Source of the DNA: Shewanella yunxiaonensis
GTDB lineage: Bacteria; Pseudomonadota; Gammaproteobacteria; Enterobacterales; Shewanellaceae
NCBI RefSeq assembly: GCF_018223345.1
Contig: NZ_CP073587.1
Location: 3,098,001 to 3,162,000 of the forward strand
Length of the DNA stretch: 64,000 nucleotides
Direction of reading: 5' to 3'
The translations under genes were made by a program, and so were the position numbers. Of the stretch, positions 9,660-19,872 are shown piece after piece; position 1 is the first letter of the stretch, and every line of letters starts with the position of its first letter. A model generated the notes under the pieces. The model had not been told where the DNA came from and did no database searches. It saw only the letters and a list, made by a program, of their open reading frames with translations.

Positions 9660-9908
9660 CTAATCCGGTATCAATTGATGATGTACTGCGGAACCCAGTT
9701 CCTTTCGTCGTAGATTCACTGGTTGCGTAGTCACTGGCGCCATCGAGGCTCGGGGCAAGATAGCAAGGCGTTGACTGCGTGGCACTCGGACCTCTGTGTA
9801 GAAGCGCGCTGCAACCAACGGATAATCATCAAACTAGCGCGGTAACGCCAGTTGCTGCTAAAAAATCACCGGCGGCAAGCAACTGGCGCGATCAGATGCC
9901 CCAATTGC

Positions 9909-10187
9909 CTATGCGGCAACTGCCGCGAAGCTCTGACAGACTTTCGGACATACCTTGGCGCAGGACTGGCAACCGATGCAATCGCCAGCGTCGGCGATTT
10001 CCATCACCATCATCACCTCTTCGCCGTAATCGTCTTCATCCGGCTCACGTTCCACCAGATCGAACACATTCCGGGAACAGACCTTAAAGCAGCGGCCACA
10101 GCCGATGCAGTTATCCTGATCTACTGCCTGGATAAATTGCGGTTCCCAGGTTTTACCGCCACGGGTAGTCCCCACGATATTGCTCAT
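9909..10187 (-). CDS. fdxB: Nif-specific ferredoxin III (FdxB-like), 2[4Fe-4S]
   Basis: 92 residues. Two cluster motifs are seen: CIGCGRCFKVCSRNVF and CIGCQSCAKVCPKVC, with an acidic EREPDEDDYGEE insert between them. This arrangement and its place right after nifX match the nif-specific ferredoxin III family found with nifENX in many diazotrophs. It probably donates electrons to, or aids, FeMo-cofactor assembly. The ATG at 10187 follows GAGGAAGG. It is the last gene of nifENX-fdxB; the 9660-9908 stretch beyond holds only an inverted repeat (9846-9856 with 9878-9888) of unknown role. Confidence 0.88.
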   Translation of the reverse strand: MSNIVGTTRGGKTWEPQFIQAVDQDNCIGCGRCFKVCSRNVFDLVEREPDEDDYGEEVMMVMEIADAGDCIGCQSCAKVCPKVCQSFAAVAA

Positions 10188-10221
10188 CACGCCTTCCTCT
10201 TATTGTCATTGATTAACACGC

Positions 10222-10719
10222 TTACCACTCTTCATCCATTAATGCTTGCAGTCGATCGCTGCAGTGTTCCTGTGGTTGTTCATCCAGTTGTTTCAGTGAA
10301 CGGGCCAGCCAGCCCATCGGTGTACCGTTGAGTTCCTGACGAATATCGTCCAGTAACTGATGAATCTCACTGCCTTCCATCACCTTGACCGGATGGATCC
10401 CTTTATCCAGCAACTGGCGGATGGCGGAGGCACCGCAGGCGTTGCAGAAAATGGCCGAGCAGTTGCTCAGATCGCGGATCCGTGCTGGGAGCCGGTCATG
10501 GGTGCGACTGTCGTCTTCGGGATATTCGATGGCTTCGAGGATCGCCCACTGTTCGCGACCGATGCCATAAATCAGCACACTGCGAGCACTGCCAAAATGC
10601 TGATCGACGTGGCGGCGATCTAAGGTGGAAAACGCTACTTTGAGCCGAAACTCAGCATCCGGCAGCGGTTCCACATACAGCTTGCGTTCACTGTTGGATT
10701 TTGGGAAATCAGCACTCAT
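10222..10719 (-). CDS. nifX: NifX, NifB-cofactor / FeMo-co carrier
   Basis: 165 residues with the dinitrogenase iron-molybdenum cofactor binding fold (FRLKVAFSTLDRRHVDQHFG, SVLIYGI, CSAIFCNACGASAIRQLLDKGIHPVKV). NifX carries NifB-co and the cofactor precursor to NifEN. The start overlaps the nifN stop as ATGA, so translation is coupled. A longer C-terminal helix (LNGTPMGWLARSLKQLD) is as seen in gammaproteobacterial NifX. fdxB follows after 34 bases. Confidence 0.93.
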   Translation of the reverse strand: MSADFPKSNSERKLYVEPLPDAEFRLKVAFSTLDRRHVDQHFGSARSVLIYGIGREQWAILEAIEYPEDDSRTHDRLPARIRDLSNCSAIFCNACGASAIRQLLDKGIHPVKVMEGSEIHQLLDDIRQELNGTPMGWLARSLKQLDEQPQEHCSDRLQALMDEEW

Positions 10720-12086
10720 GATGCGCGCTCCTTAGGCTGAACCTCGTCAGCGCCGAAGCGATAGGCACTGATATGCGGTGCCACTTCATCGTGATGGTGG
10801 CGCAGTTGCAGATTGGCGAGGGCAAACAGCCGCTCACGACAACCTTCGTAACCGAACTGACGTATGTCCATATTGCCGAACTGGTCGTGGCACGGATAAC
10901 CGGCCCGCAGCACCGGTACTTGTGGTTCAAACATGCCCGCCGCGTGGCTGTTGCTGATAATGGTGGAGACCTGCGCGACCACAGGATTCAATGAGGCCAG
11001 ATCGCCAATCACCACTTCGGCAGCGCTGAGTTCGGCTAACCCCGGCGCGTCTACCGTGGTGACAATACGTGGCACTCGAATGCCCATGCTGGCCAGCAGC
11101 TTGCCATATCCGATGGCGAGGTCCGGTTCCAGTGCCACCGCGATCTGTTCATTACTTAGCACAAAGTGGCAATCAAGCATGGCATCCTGCAACCGGCGAC
11201 GGGCGCGGCCAATCCAGTCTGGCACCGGCTTACCACTCAACTGTGACAATGCCAGCACCAGTGCATCCATCTGGGCGATATCCATGCCCATATCCAGACT
11301 GATCAGCGGGATATCGAAGCGTTGCTTGAGCCAAGTCGCGGTGGGTAACAATGAACGCCCCAACACCAGCGTGGCACAGCTGTCAGCCATCAGTTCGATT
11401 TCCAGAATCGAGGTGCCGCCAGTGGAACAGGCAGAATAGTCGCTGTCATCCAGATGCCCATCGAGCGACAACGACAGATCCGGCACCATGATGGCATCCA
11501 GCGCGAAAGCCTCGAGATAACCTTGTAAGGTTTCGATATCAGCAGCGGTCATGCCGATAGAGCACAGCACATTGACCTGTTTACGTTGTTTCTGTCTGCC
11601 ACTGGGTGGCTGCACCGTCTGCCGCACCACCGCATCGACGCAACTAGCAAAGCCGGTTTGCATCGAGCCGCTGAAGTCCGGCGTGCTCATATTGATGATG
11701 CGCGTCGCGGCATACTGTGGATATTGGCGGCGAAAATCGTGGATCACCCGATACGTATCGGTGCCCTGCATTTCGGTGAGGCCGGTGGTCATCACCGTGA
11801 TTAACTGCGGCGCTTCTTTTTCGCAAAGGGTTTTCAGCGCTTCAAACAGGTTTTCATCACCACCCATCACTGCGGCGACCTGATCGATGGCGGTGTTCTG
11901 CAATGGAATGGGTTCACGCAGATGCTGGATCAGATACACTTTAGCGAAAGCACCACAGCCCTGAGAGCCGTGCAGCAGCGGAATGGTTTTCTTCAGTCCC
12001 ATGCTGGCCAGGGTCGCCCCGGTGGCGGGACTGGTTTTCAGCGGCTGGGTCACCAGCGGCGTGTTCTGTTTAATGATGGTCGCCAT
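10716..12086 (-). CDS. nifN: NifN, FeMo-cofactor scaffold beta subunit
   Basis: 456 residues, homologous to NifK. LASMGLKKTIPLLHGSQGCGAF aligns with the P-cluster region of NifK but keeps only one of its cysteines there, as is usual in NifN. Further landmarks are VMTTGLTEMQGTDT and NMSTPDFSGSMQTGF. With NifE it forms the scaffold on which NifB-co is turned into FeMo-co. It starts 12 bases after nifE and overlaps nifX by four bases. Confidence 0.95.
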   Translation of the reverse strand: MATIIKQNTPLVTQPLKTSPATGATLASMGLKKTIPLLHGSQGCGAFAKVYLIQHLREPIPLQNTAIDQVAAVMGGDENLFEALKTLCEKEAPQLITVMTTGLTEMQGTDTYRVIHDFRRQYPQYAATRIINMSTPDFSGSMQTGFASCVDAVVRQTVQPPSGRQKQRKQVNVLCSIGMTAADIETLQGYLEAFALDAIMVPDLSLSLDGHLDDSDYSACSTGGTSILEIELMADSCATLVLGRSLLPTATWLKQRFDIPLISLDMGMDIAQMDALVLALSQLSGKPVPDWIGRARRRLQDAMLDCHFVLSNEQIAVALEPDLAIGYGKLLASMGIRVPRIVTTVDAPGLAELSAAEVVIGDLASLNPVVAQVSTIISNSHAAGMFEPQVPVLRAGYPCHDQFGNMDIRQFGYEGCRERLFALANLQLRHHHDEVAPHISAYRFGADEVQPKERAS

Positions 12087-12098
12087 GACTGCCTCCGC

Positions 12099-13514
12099 TT
12101 ATTGACCGTAAAGTGCTGCAACAGGCTCAGCACCGGCATTTTGTTCCCAGGGCGCATGACTGCGCACGGCCCCCCAGATTGGGCTATTGAGCGTCCGCAC
12201 CAACTCTGCCGCCAGAGTGATCATCCCCTCGTAGCCTGCATAGGCGTGGTGCCGTTCCTGATTGATGTCGAGAAACGGCAAGCGGCCTTTCAGCGCGGTA
12301 TACATGTTGCGGCCACCGGCAATCATCAAGTCAGCATTATGCTGACGGCAGGTGTTGAGCAATAAGCGGGCACCACCTTCGTCCAACATCAGCGCGTTTT
12401 CGCCCATGATCTCAGTGATGCGCTGCTTATCGGCCTGGGTGGATTTTTTAGTGCCGGTAGCCACCACTTCAATGCCGAGTTCATTGAGTGCGGAAATCAC
12501 AGACCAGGACTTAACGCCGCCGGTGTAGAGCAGCGCCTTTTTGCCTTCGAGTTGCTCACGATATGGCCGTAGCGCGGCGCGCACCCGGTCTTCTTCGCGG
12601 GCAATCACTTGTTCAACATGGGCATTGAGTTTGTCATCATGCAGTAATGCGGCAAAGTGACGCAGCGCAGCCGAGGTGTCGGATATGCCGTAGAAGCTAC
12701 CTTCAAACCACGGGACGCCCCATTGTTCTTGCAGCAGCCGCGCAACGTTGATCTGCGCCCGCGAACACACCACCATCGCGGCATCGGCGCGGTGCATGGT
12801 CTGAATTTGGTGAAACTGGGTATCGCCCGCCATACAGCACAGTACCCGCAACCCCAATTCTTCAAACAATGGCGACACATGCCAGAATTCACCAGCAATG
12901 TTGTATTCACCAATCAAGACAATGTCGTGCACCTGGCGACTGGGGTCGTGTTTCATCAAGGGTTTGGCTGGCGGCTCGGCGGTGCCGACCACATGCTTGA
13001 TCATCACACTGCCCGCGATACGGTTACCGAAGTTTTTGTTGCCATAGAACCCGGCAGCATCTACCGGCACCACCGGAATACCCCAGCGTTGCTGCGCCAG
13101 TTTGCAGATAGCGGCAATATCATTGCCCTCCATCGCTGGCACACAGGTCATATACACAAACACTGCCGGTGGCTGATGTTGTTCAATCAGCTGCTTGATG
13201 GCGTGTAACAGACGTTTTTCGGCGCGCCCCATAATCACGTCTTGTTCATTGAGGTCAGTGGTAAACCCTAAGCGAAACAGGTTGGAGCCGATGGCGCGGG
13301 TACCACGGTTGTTCCAGCTGTTACCAGCGCAGGCGATAGGACCATGAACGATGTGACCGACATCGGCAATCGGCAACAGACTGATTTGCGCGCCGTCGAA
13401 ACAGCAGCCACCAGCTGTAGCACCGGGCTTGGGACGGGAACAGCCACTCTTTTTGCCACTGTTGTGTTCACAGGCTGGCTCATCCTGTAGCAGCCGGATC
13501 TCGGATAGTTTCAT
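12099..13514 (-). CDS. nifE: NifE, FeMo-cofactor scaffold alpha subunit
   Basis: 471 residues from the ATG at 13514, which has GGGAGG upstream; the longer frame lacks a good start. Cluster cysteines fall at the expected places: C37 (TAGGCCFDG), C62 ([11 protein letters not shown]) and C124 ([10 protein letters not shown]). The C-terminal half has the NifD-like [20 protein letters not shown] region. It is the first gene of nifENX-fdxB, and a sigma-54 promoter lies about 70 bases upstream. Confidence 0.96.
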   Translation of the reverse strand: MKLSEIRLLQDEPACEHNSGKKSGCSRPKPGATAGGCCFDGAQISLLPIADVGHIVHGPIACAGNSWNNRGTRAIGSNLFRLGFTTDLNEQDVIMGRAEKRLLHAIKQLIEQHQPPAVFVYMTCVPAMEGNDIAAICKLAQQRWGIPVVPVDAAGFYGNKNFGNRIAGSVMIKHVVGTAEPPAKPLMKHDPSRQVHDIVLIGEYNIAGEFWHVSPLFEELGLRVLCCMAGDTQFHQIQTMHRADAAMVVCSRAQINVARLLQEQWGVPWFEGSFYGISDTSAALRHFAALLHDDKLNAHVEQVIAREEDRVRAALRPYREQLEGKKALLYTGGVKSWSVISALNELGIEVVATGTKKSTQADKQRITEIMGENALMLDEGGARLLLNTCRQHNADLMIAGGRNMYTALKGRLPFLDINQERHHAYAGYEGMITLAAELVRTLNSPIWGAVRSHAPWEQNAGAEPVAALYGQ

Positions 13515-13585
13515 GGCGCCTCCCTCAGTGATTACTGCCATTGTCTGAGCCGATTGTCGGACAGACCGGTGTCTGGGAGTGGTAG

Positions 13586-13601
13586 TGCAAATACAGAGCC
13601 A
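13586..13601 (-). promoter_or_regulatory. Sigma-54 (-24/-12) promoter of nifE
   Basis: The minus strand reads TGGCTC-TGTAT-TTGCA, very close to the consensus TGGCAC-N5-TTGCA with exact spacing. The predicted start is near 13574, about 60 bases before the nifE ATG. Confidence 0.85.
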
Positions 13602-13636
13602 ATAGCTAACTCATTGTTTTGTTTTAATTGTCAGCT

Positions 13637-13679
13637 TGTCGTCAAACCAACAAAAAAAGCCTTTGTCACGTTTGCGACA
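13637..13679 (-). promoter_or_regulatory. Two NifA upstream activating sites for nifE
   Basis: TGT-N10-ACA at 13637-13652 (TGTCGTCAAACCAACA) and at 13664-13679 (TGTCACGTTTGCGACA), centred about 70 and 97 bases upstream of the predicted start. The distal one lies inside the stem-loop of the terminator of the preceding operon. Confidence 0.7.
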
Positions 13680-13684
13680 AAGGC
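13652..13684 (-). terminator. Terminator of nifHDKTY-DUF6129
   Basis: Perfect 9-bp stem GCCTTTGTC / GACAAAGGC (13659-13667 and 13676-13684) with an 8-base loop. On the minus strand it is followed by a run of seven T (A-run at 13652-13658). It lies 42 bases after the DUF6129 stop. Confidence 0.88.
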
Positions 13685-13725
13685 TAAAACTTGCAGCCAA
13701 TGCAAGATACTACGTTAAAAACACT

Positions 13726-13995
13726 TCACGACTCATGAAGCGCCACAAGGATGCCAGAACTCTGTTCCGGCCACGGGGTGAGACTGGCACAACCTGTCGC
13801 TGACAGGCGTACCAGATGCAGATCGAAACCATCGAAAGTCAGATAGGGCTCGCGTTCTCCGGTGTCATCTTCACTGCATAAGGTGAAGCGCCACTGGGGG
13901 TAAGCAGCCCGCAACCGGGCCAGCAGCGCCTCGTCAATCGTGGACTCACGCGCAATCCGTGAGCCAATAGTTTCTATTTCGCGATCAAGTGTCAT
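13726..13995 (-). CDS. DUF6129-like nif-associated small protein
   Basis: 89 residues from the ATG at 13995, which has GAGGAGG upstream and follows the nifY stop by one base. The sequence (EIETIGSRIARESTIDEALLARLRAAYPQWRFTLCSEDD, then GFDLHLVRLSATGCASLT) resembles the small DUF6129 proteins found after nifY in nif operons. No catalytic motif is seen. It is the last gene of the nifHDKTY unit. Function unknown; an accessory role in nitrogenase assembly is suggested by position only. Confidence 0.7.
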   Translation of the reverse strand: MTLDREIETIGSRIARESTIDEALLARLRAAYPQWRFTLCSEDDTGEREPYLTFDGFDLHLVRLSATGCASLTPWPEQSSGILVALHES

Positions 13996-13996
13996 C

Positions 13997-14692
13997 TCAA
14001 TCCTCCTCGAACTGCAGCGCATTCTGACTGGAGGTGATCCCCAGCAGTTTGCAGATCCAAGGGGGTGGGTTGTGACTAATCACCTGACTCAGTTCTGTTA
14101 ATGCCTCTGCCGCTGGCACCGGTACCGTGTTCTTGACAGGATGGATATTGGCACGAGTGACTTTTGCCGCCGCCGGCCCACCGATGGACAAGGTAAACAG
14201 CAGCTGACAGCCCTTCAGCTTATTCAGCATATATTCGGCGCGGGCCTCGCCCTGCAGGCCGCCATCAATATTGTGCACATCCAGCAGCTGATGAGCATAG
14301 GCATTCACTTCATACACCAGCACCCGCATACAGGAACCATAATGACCATTGATCATTTCGCCCTGATTGGAGGTAATCGCCACCGTGAGCTTGGGGCCGA
14401 CTAACGGCGGTAACAGGCACAGTTGCGGCGCATCCAGTTCCTCCACCTCATTATTGGTGAGGATTGCCAGTGCCGACGACACATCGCGGCGGGTCGGCGT
14501 CTCGCTGAGCGAAGACACCATCACCCGAAACGATTTAGGTGAAATACCCGCCAGTTTTTCTGCGGACAGGGGTTCGCCCAGATGCTGCAGCAGCAGATCC
14601 AGCAGCGAGCCTAAGCCCACTTCCGGCAAGCTCCGTACCGCCAGGGCAATGCGCAAGGCGGCTTCATCTGAAATCAAAGGTTGTTGCATCAT
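13997..14692 (-). CDS. nifY: NifY, apo-nitrogenase / cofactor-binding chaperone
   Basis: 231 residues. The C-terminal half is the cofactor-binding fold shared with NifX (KLTVAITSNQGEMINGHYGSCMRVLVYEVN, HNIDGGLQGEARAEYMLNKLKGCQLLFTLSIGGPAAAKV, then IHPVK). The N-terminal helical domain (LPEVGLGSLLDLLLQHLGEPLS) is as in Klebsiella NifY and Azotobacter NafY. The start at 14692 (MMQQPLIS) is picked for the GGAGG upstream; the longer frame would run through nifT. It lies 14 bases after nifT. Confidence 0.9.
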   Translation of the reverse strand: MMQQPLISDEAALRIALAVRSLPEVGLGSLLDLLLQHLGEPLSAEKLAGISPKSFRVMVSSLSETPTRRDVSSALAILTNNEVEELDAPQLCLLPPLVGPKLTVAITSNQGEMINGHYGSCMRVLVYEVNAYAHQLLDVHNIDGGLQGEARAEYMLNKLKGCQLLFTLSIGGPAAAKVTRANIHPVKNTVPVPAAEALTELSQVISHNPPPWICKLLGITSSQNALQFEED

Positions 14693-14706
14693 CACCCGCC
14701 CCTCCT

Positions 14707-14928
14707 TTACGCGGCCTGTAGCCGTTTTGCGCGCACGGTAATCGGTAACCTTTCCGGAGCTGGTATCGGATCGATATAGTAAATAGCTCCACCCGCCAAA
14801 TGCACTTCCCCCCCCCACTGCTCGGCAGTGTCAAATTCAAAGTGAGTGATCGCTTCTTCCAAATCCTTTTTCGGCAGGTACAGACACAGCGCGCCCTGCT
14901 CGTTGTACTGAATCATCACGTTCGCCAT
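14707..14928 (-). CDS. nifT: NifT/FixU family protein
   Basis: 73 residues. The family pattern is clear: VMIQYNEQGALCLYLPKKDL, EWGGEV-like QWGGEVHLAGGAIYYIDP, and LPITVRAKRL. It is a conserved small protein between nifK and nifY in most enterobacterial-type clusters, and its molecular role is not established. The start at 14928 is the only in-frame ATG before the conserved region. Confidence 0.92.
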   Translation of the reverse strand: MANVMIQYNEQGALCLYLPKKDLEEAITHFEFDTAEQWGGEVHLAGGAIYYIDPIPAPERLPITVRAKRLQAA

Positions 14929-14960
14929 GGTTTTTCCCTCAAGCAGTCGCCAAAAATATT

Positions 14961-14984
14961 GCCGGTGACATCGCTGTCACCGGC
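14961..14984 (-). other. Intergenic stem-loop between nifK and nifT
   Basis: Perfect 10-bp stem GCCGGTGACA / TGTCACCGGC with a four-base loop, located 7 bases after the nifK stop. On the minus strand AATATTTTTGG follows, so it could act as a partial terminator or as a 3' stabilising structure for the abundant nifHDK message. Confidence 0.65.
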
Positions 14985-14991
14985 GTTTTGC

Positions 14992-16563
14992 TTAACGCAC
15001 CAGGTCAAAGGCAAAATCAGTTTTGCCCAGTTCCATGGTGTCGCGGTCCAGCTTGGCCAGCACTTCGTTCACCAGCGTAGTGAGGATGTACATGGCCCCT
15101 TCGTAGCCCAGTGTGGACTGACGATGCAGGTGGTGACGGTCAAAGATCGGGAAGCCGATACGTACCAACGGTACTTCAAACTCAGCGCCCTTGGCTTTGG
15201 TATCACGCTCGATGAACTTACCGTAAGAGTTGCCGATCATCAGATCTGGCTTCTCGGTAAACATCAGCGAACGGAAGTGCCACAGATCCTTACCGGTAAA
15301 CACCTGAGCGTCTTTGCCGTAAGGGGTTTCAGCCAGCATCGCTTCCAGCTGCTTACGCCAGCGCTTGCTGCCGTTATGACACAGTACGTGTTTCACTTCG
15401 CAGCCCAGCTCGGTGAGGAACTTACACATACCGGTCAGGTAGTCTGGGTCACCAAACAGCGAGATAGTCACGCCGTGCAGCCATGTGTGAGAGTCAGTCA
15501 TCATGTCCACCAGACGGCCACGTTCCTTAGTGATAGACGCAGGAATTGGCTTACCGGTCAGCTCAGACACTTTCATCACAAAGTTGTCAGTCCATTCCAG
15601 ACCCATTGGGATCTGCAAGTCTGGTACCTCCTGCTTCCAGGTATCAGTGACAAACTTTTTGGTTTTTGACAGCTGATCGGGTTGCAGCAACAGCGTGCTG
15701 ATGGCGTTGGGAGCATCTTTCAGGTCAGCAATTGGGGTACCACCGGCATACATGCGATATTCGCCATCGGCTGGAGTATCCAGTACTTCTGAGGGGTCAC
15801 ACAGGAAGGAGTAGTCCACATCCATCTCTTTCAGCATGCGATGGATGACGCGATAGTTGCCAAGGTAGGTTTCAAAGCCCGGCACAATGTTGATTTTGCC
15901 GTTGCTGCCTACAGTCTTGTCAGCCATCTCATTGAGAGTGAAATAGCGTAGAAAACCTTCAAACATCCCATCCCACCCGGTGACATGGCTGCCCACAAAG
16001 CTTGGTGTATGGGCAAACGGCGTTGGCACGCTTTCAGGCAGATGACCTTCTTTCTTGGCGTTACCAATGAACGCATTGAGGTCATCACCGATAACTTCGG
16101 CCATACAGGTGGTGGATACCGCGATCACTTCAGGCTTATAGAGCGCATAAGCGTTTTCGAGACCAGCGAACATGTTTTTCTGGCCACCGAATACCGCAGC
16201 GTCTTCAGTCATAGAGTCGGAGACACAGGCGACCGGCTCTTTAAAGTGACGGTTGAAATAGGTTCTGAAGTAAGCCACACACCCCTGGGACCCATGCACA
16301 TATGGCAGGGTATTTTCAAAACCCAGGGCACACAGTACCGCACCCAATGGCTGACAAGCCTTGGCGGGATCAATGGTGATGTGCTTACGGTTAAAGTTAA
16401 GCTCTTGGTATTCCTTGGTTGTCGTCCAGTCAAACACCTCTTTGACTTTGTCGGCATCCACGCTTTCTTCAAAAGCGCCACGCTTGCCAGCGAGCAGCTC
16501 CTGATATTCCGGTTGCCGGAATAGGGCATAACCGGTTTTGATATCTTCAACTTTTTGCGTCAT
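14992..16563 (-). CDS. nifK: Nitrogenase MoFe protein beta subunit
   Basis: 523 residues. The P-cluster cysteines are at C70 (DPAKACQPLG), C95 (HGSQGCVAYF) and C153 (STTCMAEVIGDD), the same numbers as in Azotobacter. The N-terminal extension (MTQKVEDIKTGYALF) is typical of Mo-nitrogenase NifK. With NifD it forms the alpha2beta2 component that reduces N2. It lies 74 bases downstream of nifD. Confidence 0.98.
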   Translation of the reverse strand: MTQKVEDIKTGYALFRQPEYQELLAGKRGAFEESVDADKVKEVFDWTTTKEYQELNFNRKHITIDPAKACQPLGAVLCALGFENTLPYVHGSQGCVAYFRTYFNRHFKEPVACVSDSMTEDAAVFGGQKNMFAGLENAYALYKPEVIAVSTTCMAEVIGDDLNAFIGNAKKEGHLPESVPTPFAHTPSFVGSHVTGWDGMFEGFLRYFTLNEMADKTVGSNGKINIVPGFETYLGNYRVIHRMLKEMDVDYSFLCDPSEVLDTPADGEYRMYAGGTPIADLKDAPNAISTLLLQPDQLSKTKKFVTDTWKQEVPDLQIPMGLEWTDNFVMKVSELTGKPIPASITKERGRLVDMMTDSHTWLHGVTISLFGDPDYLTGMCKFLTELGCEVKHVLCHNGSKRWRKQLEAMLAETPYGKDAQVFTGKDLWHFRSLMFTEKPDLMIGNSYGKFIERDTKAKGAEFEVPLVRIGFPIFDRHHLHRQSTLGYEGAMYILTTLVNEVLAKLDRDTMELGKTDFAFDLVR

Positions 16564-16637
16564 GACTCTTCTCCTGCCGTGCCACTAATCCGTGAACCCC
16601 GGCTCGGTTATCCGGGCTGAACATTGCTCAGCCTGTC

Positions 16638-18104
16638 TTATGCTGACTTTTTCAAAGTGTCAGCTTCCGCCTTAACCCAAGGGGCTTTCATTTTGTGCCA
16701 GCACGGGTTGTTGATCGTCAGGTCCATATCGCGGGCGAAAATGGCAAAGCCATCGACACCGTGGTAAGGGCCGGAGTAATCCCAGCTGTGCATTTGGCGG
16801 AATGGGAAGCCCATTTTCTGGAATACATACTTTTCTTTGACGCCGGAACCGACTAAATCCGGTTTCAGTTTTTTGACGAAGGCTTCCAGTTCATAGGCAC
16901 TGGCATCGTCAAACAGCAAAGTTGCTTCCTTTACTTCAGGCACGGTTTTGACATAGTCGTCGTTGTGAGCGAATTCATAGCCAGCACCCACAATTTCCAT
17001 CCCCAGATCTTCATAGGCACCGATGATGTGACGTGGGCGCAAACCACCGACGTACAACATGACTGTTTTGCCTTCCAGACGTGGACGGTACTTGGCAATC
17101 ACCTGATCCCATTGAGCTTTGTAGCGCTTGATGACTTCTTCCGTCTGTGCCTTGATCTTGTCGTCAAAGAACGAGGCAATTTTGCGCATAGACTCTTCGA
17201 TTTTGGTGGGGCCAAACAGGTTGTATTCCACCCATGGTATGCCGTTCTTCTCTTCCATGTAGCGCACGATATAGTTCATAGAACGATAGCAATGCACCAG
17301 GTTGAGTTTGACGTGTGGGGTGTTTTCCATTTCAGCCAGCGTGCCGTCACCGGACCACTGTGCGACCACGCGCAGACCCATATCTTCCAGAATGATGCGG
17401 GAAGACCAGGCGTCACCACCGATGTTGTAGTCACCAATAATGGCGACGTCATAAGGCGTGGATTCAAACGCTTTATCAGCGGATTTTTCCAACACGTGAT
17501 CACGGATGGTATCGTTAGCGATATGGTGACCCAGCGATTGAGACACACCGCGGAAACCTTCACAGCGTACCGGCACAATGGTTTTGCCGATTTCAGCGCC
17601 TTTGGTTTTGGCCACCGCTTCAATATCGTCACCGATAAGCCCTACCGGACATTCGGACTGGACCGAGATCCCTTTAGACAGCGGAAACAGTTGTTCCAGC
17701 TCATCAATGGCCGCCGCAAGTTTCTTGTCGCCCCCGAACACAATGTCGCGTTCCTGGAAATCGGTGGTGAAGTTAAGGGTGCCGAAACTGTCTACCCCGG
17801 TAGTACCAGAATAGTAGTTACGACGACCGGCGCGGGAATACTGGCCGCAACCGATAGGACCATGGGAGATATGGATCATATCTTTGACTGGACCCCAAAC
17901 GACCCCTTTGGAACCGGCGTAAGAACAACCACGAATGGTCATTACCCCGGGCAGGGATTTACGGTTAGAGGTCACACACTTACTACCGGCCTGCTCTGGG
18001 TCGTTAACTGCCAAATGCTTGGCACGATCCTTTTTCGCTGCCGCCGGATAAACCTCCAGTACCTCGTCAATCAAGGCCTGGGTTTCTGCTTTGCTCATCG
18101 ACAT
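16638..18104 (-). CDS. nifD: Nitrogenase MoFe protein alpha subunit
   Basis: 488 residues. P-cluster ligands are C60 (IRGCSYAG), C86 ([10 protein letters not shown]) and C152 ([11 protein letters not shown]). FeMo-co ligands are C272 ([10 protein letters not shown]) and H439 ([15 protein letters not shown]). The cofactor pocket residues Q189 and H193/H194 are in VSQSLGHH. The set of ligands is complete, and the sequence is of the Mo type rather than VnfD/AnfD. The ATG at 18104 has GAGG upstream and lies 48 bases from nifH. Confidence 0.98.
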   Translation of the reverse strand: MSMSKAETQALIDEVLEVYPAAAKKDRAKHLAVNDPEQAGSKCVTSNRKSLPGVMTIRGCSYAGSKGVVWGPVKDMIHISHGPIGCGQYSRAGRRNYYSGTTGVDSFGTLNFTTDFQERDIVFGGDKKLAAAIDELEQLFPLSKGISVQSECPVGLIGDDIEAVAKTKGAEIGKTIVPVRCEGFRGVSQSLGHHIANDTIRDHVLEKSADKAFESTPYDVAIIGDYNIGGDAWSSRIILEDMGLRVVAQWSGDGTLAEMENTPHVKLNLVHCYRSMNYIVRYMEEKNGIPWVEYNLFGPTKIEESMRKIASFFDDKIKAQTEEVIKRYKAQWDQVIAKYRPRLEGKTVMLYVGGLRPRHIIGAYEDLGMEIVGAGYEFAHNDDYVKTVPEVKEATLLFDDASAYELEAFVKKLKPDLVGSGVKEKYVFQKMGFPFRQMHSWDYSGPYHGVDGFAIFARDMDLTINNPCWHKMKAPWVKAEADTLKKSA

Positions 18105-18152
18105 CGCTGGTTCCTCATTAACTGATGCAGGAGAGGATGAAAACCACTGACC

Positions 18153-19133
<981 letters not shown>

Positions 19134-19141
19134 TTATTTAT

Positions 19142-19205
19142 TGTTAGTTAACCAACAATGGGATGGGCAGATAACAAAACTCCGAGAATTGTCGTGTTTG
19201 AAACA
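19142..19205 (-). promoter_or_regulatory. Two NifA upstream activating sites for nifH
   Basis: TGT-N10-ACA at 19142-19157 (TGTTAGTTAACCAACA, almost a perfect palindrome) and at 19190-19205 (TGTCGTGTTTGAAACA), centred about 83 and 131 bases upstream of the predicted start. These are standard distances for NifA enhancers. Confidence 0.75.
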
Positions 19206-19333
19206 AGTTTGTTAGTCTGCTGGGTCAGTTGAGTTTGCTTGTGCGGCGGACTTGTCACATTGGTGGGTGGATGACTCAGGTCATCCTGCGCGGAGTTTAT
19301 CACTGCGTGATTGGATTGATATCGTTACGCAAT

Positions 19334-19712
19334 GGCAAACTGCGTTTGCGAAAGTCGTGGAACTGCTCGTTCCACACCAGAGCCAAAGGGCGATGCTCGT
19401 CCCTCGCCCTTTGGAAACCCGACGACGCCCCACGGCGCTGACCACTCCTCGGCTTTATGCTGAAAATGGCTACACTCAGGATTCACGGCTTTCTATCCTT
19501 GAAAGCCATCCCAGCTCGGCTATCCCGGCCTCGCGCTCACAAACTTGAGACGTTGTCTCGTTCGCCCATGCTCAACCTTCGCGCTTCGACATCTGCCGGG
19601 CAGGAGGCCCAAATGCCGTGAAGGACATGGATATCCGAAAGCGGCCATGCCTCAGCTACGCCATTTTTAGCAACATCCTCGGCAGCGCCGAAGGAGAAAT
19701 AGTGTTGCCTGC
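19334..19712 (+). repeat. Dispersed repeat, copy A
   Basis: About 380 bases that recur in inverted orientation at 23530-23910. The best-conserved block runs from ATTCACGGCTTTCTATCC to CGGCCATG and is almost identical between copies, while the outer parts have drifted. Short antisense or sense frames in it (for example around 19229-19548) are not maintained between copies, so I treat it as non-coding. The remaining bases of 19206-19872 show no gene. Confidence 0.8.
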
Positions 19713-19872
19713 TAACACCTAGATATTAGGTTTCAAGGTAGGTGCTTGGGGAAAGATTAATTGCTAAGTGGCATCAATATTCGTTTATAACGGTAGTGAG
19801 TTTTAGTCTTCCATTCCGAGGCAAAGGCGATTGAAGTGGCTAAAAATATTGATGCAACTACATAAACGATAT

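Noticed and set aside
9846-9888. 11-bp inverted repeat CGCCAGTTGCT / AGCAACTGGCG after fdxB as a terminator
   Set aside because: The 21-base loop is long and there is no T-run in either direction; noted only in the fdxB entry.
19229-19548. Plus-strand frames of 70-98 codons downstream of the nifH control region
   Set aside because: They lie within or beside dispersed repeat copy A. The matching frames in copy B have different lengths and breaks, and no ribosome binding site is seen.
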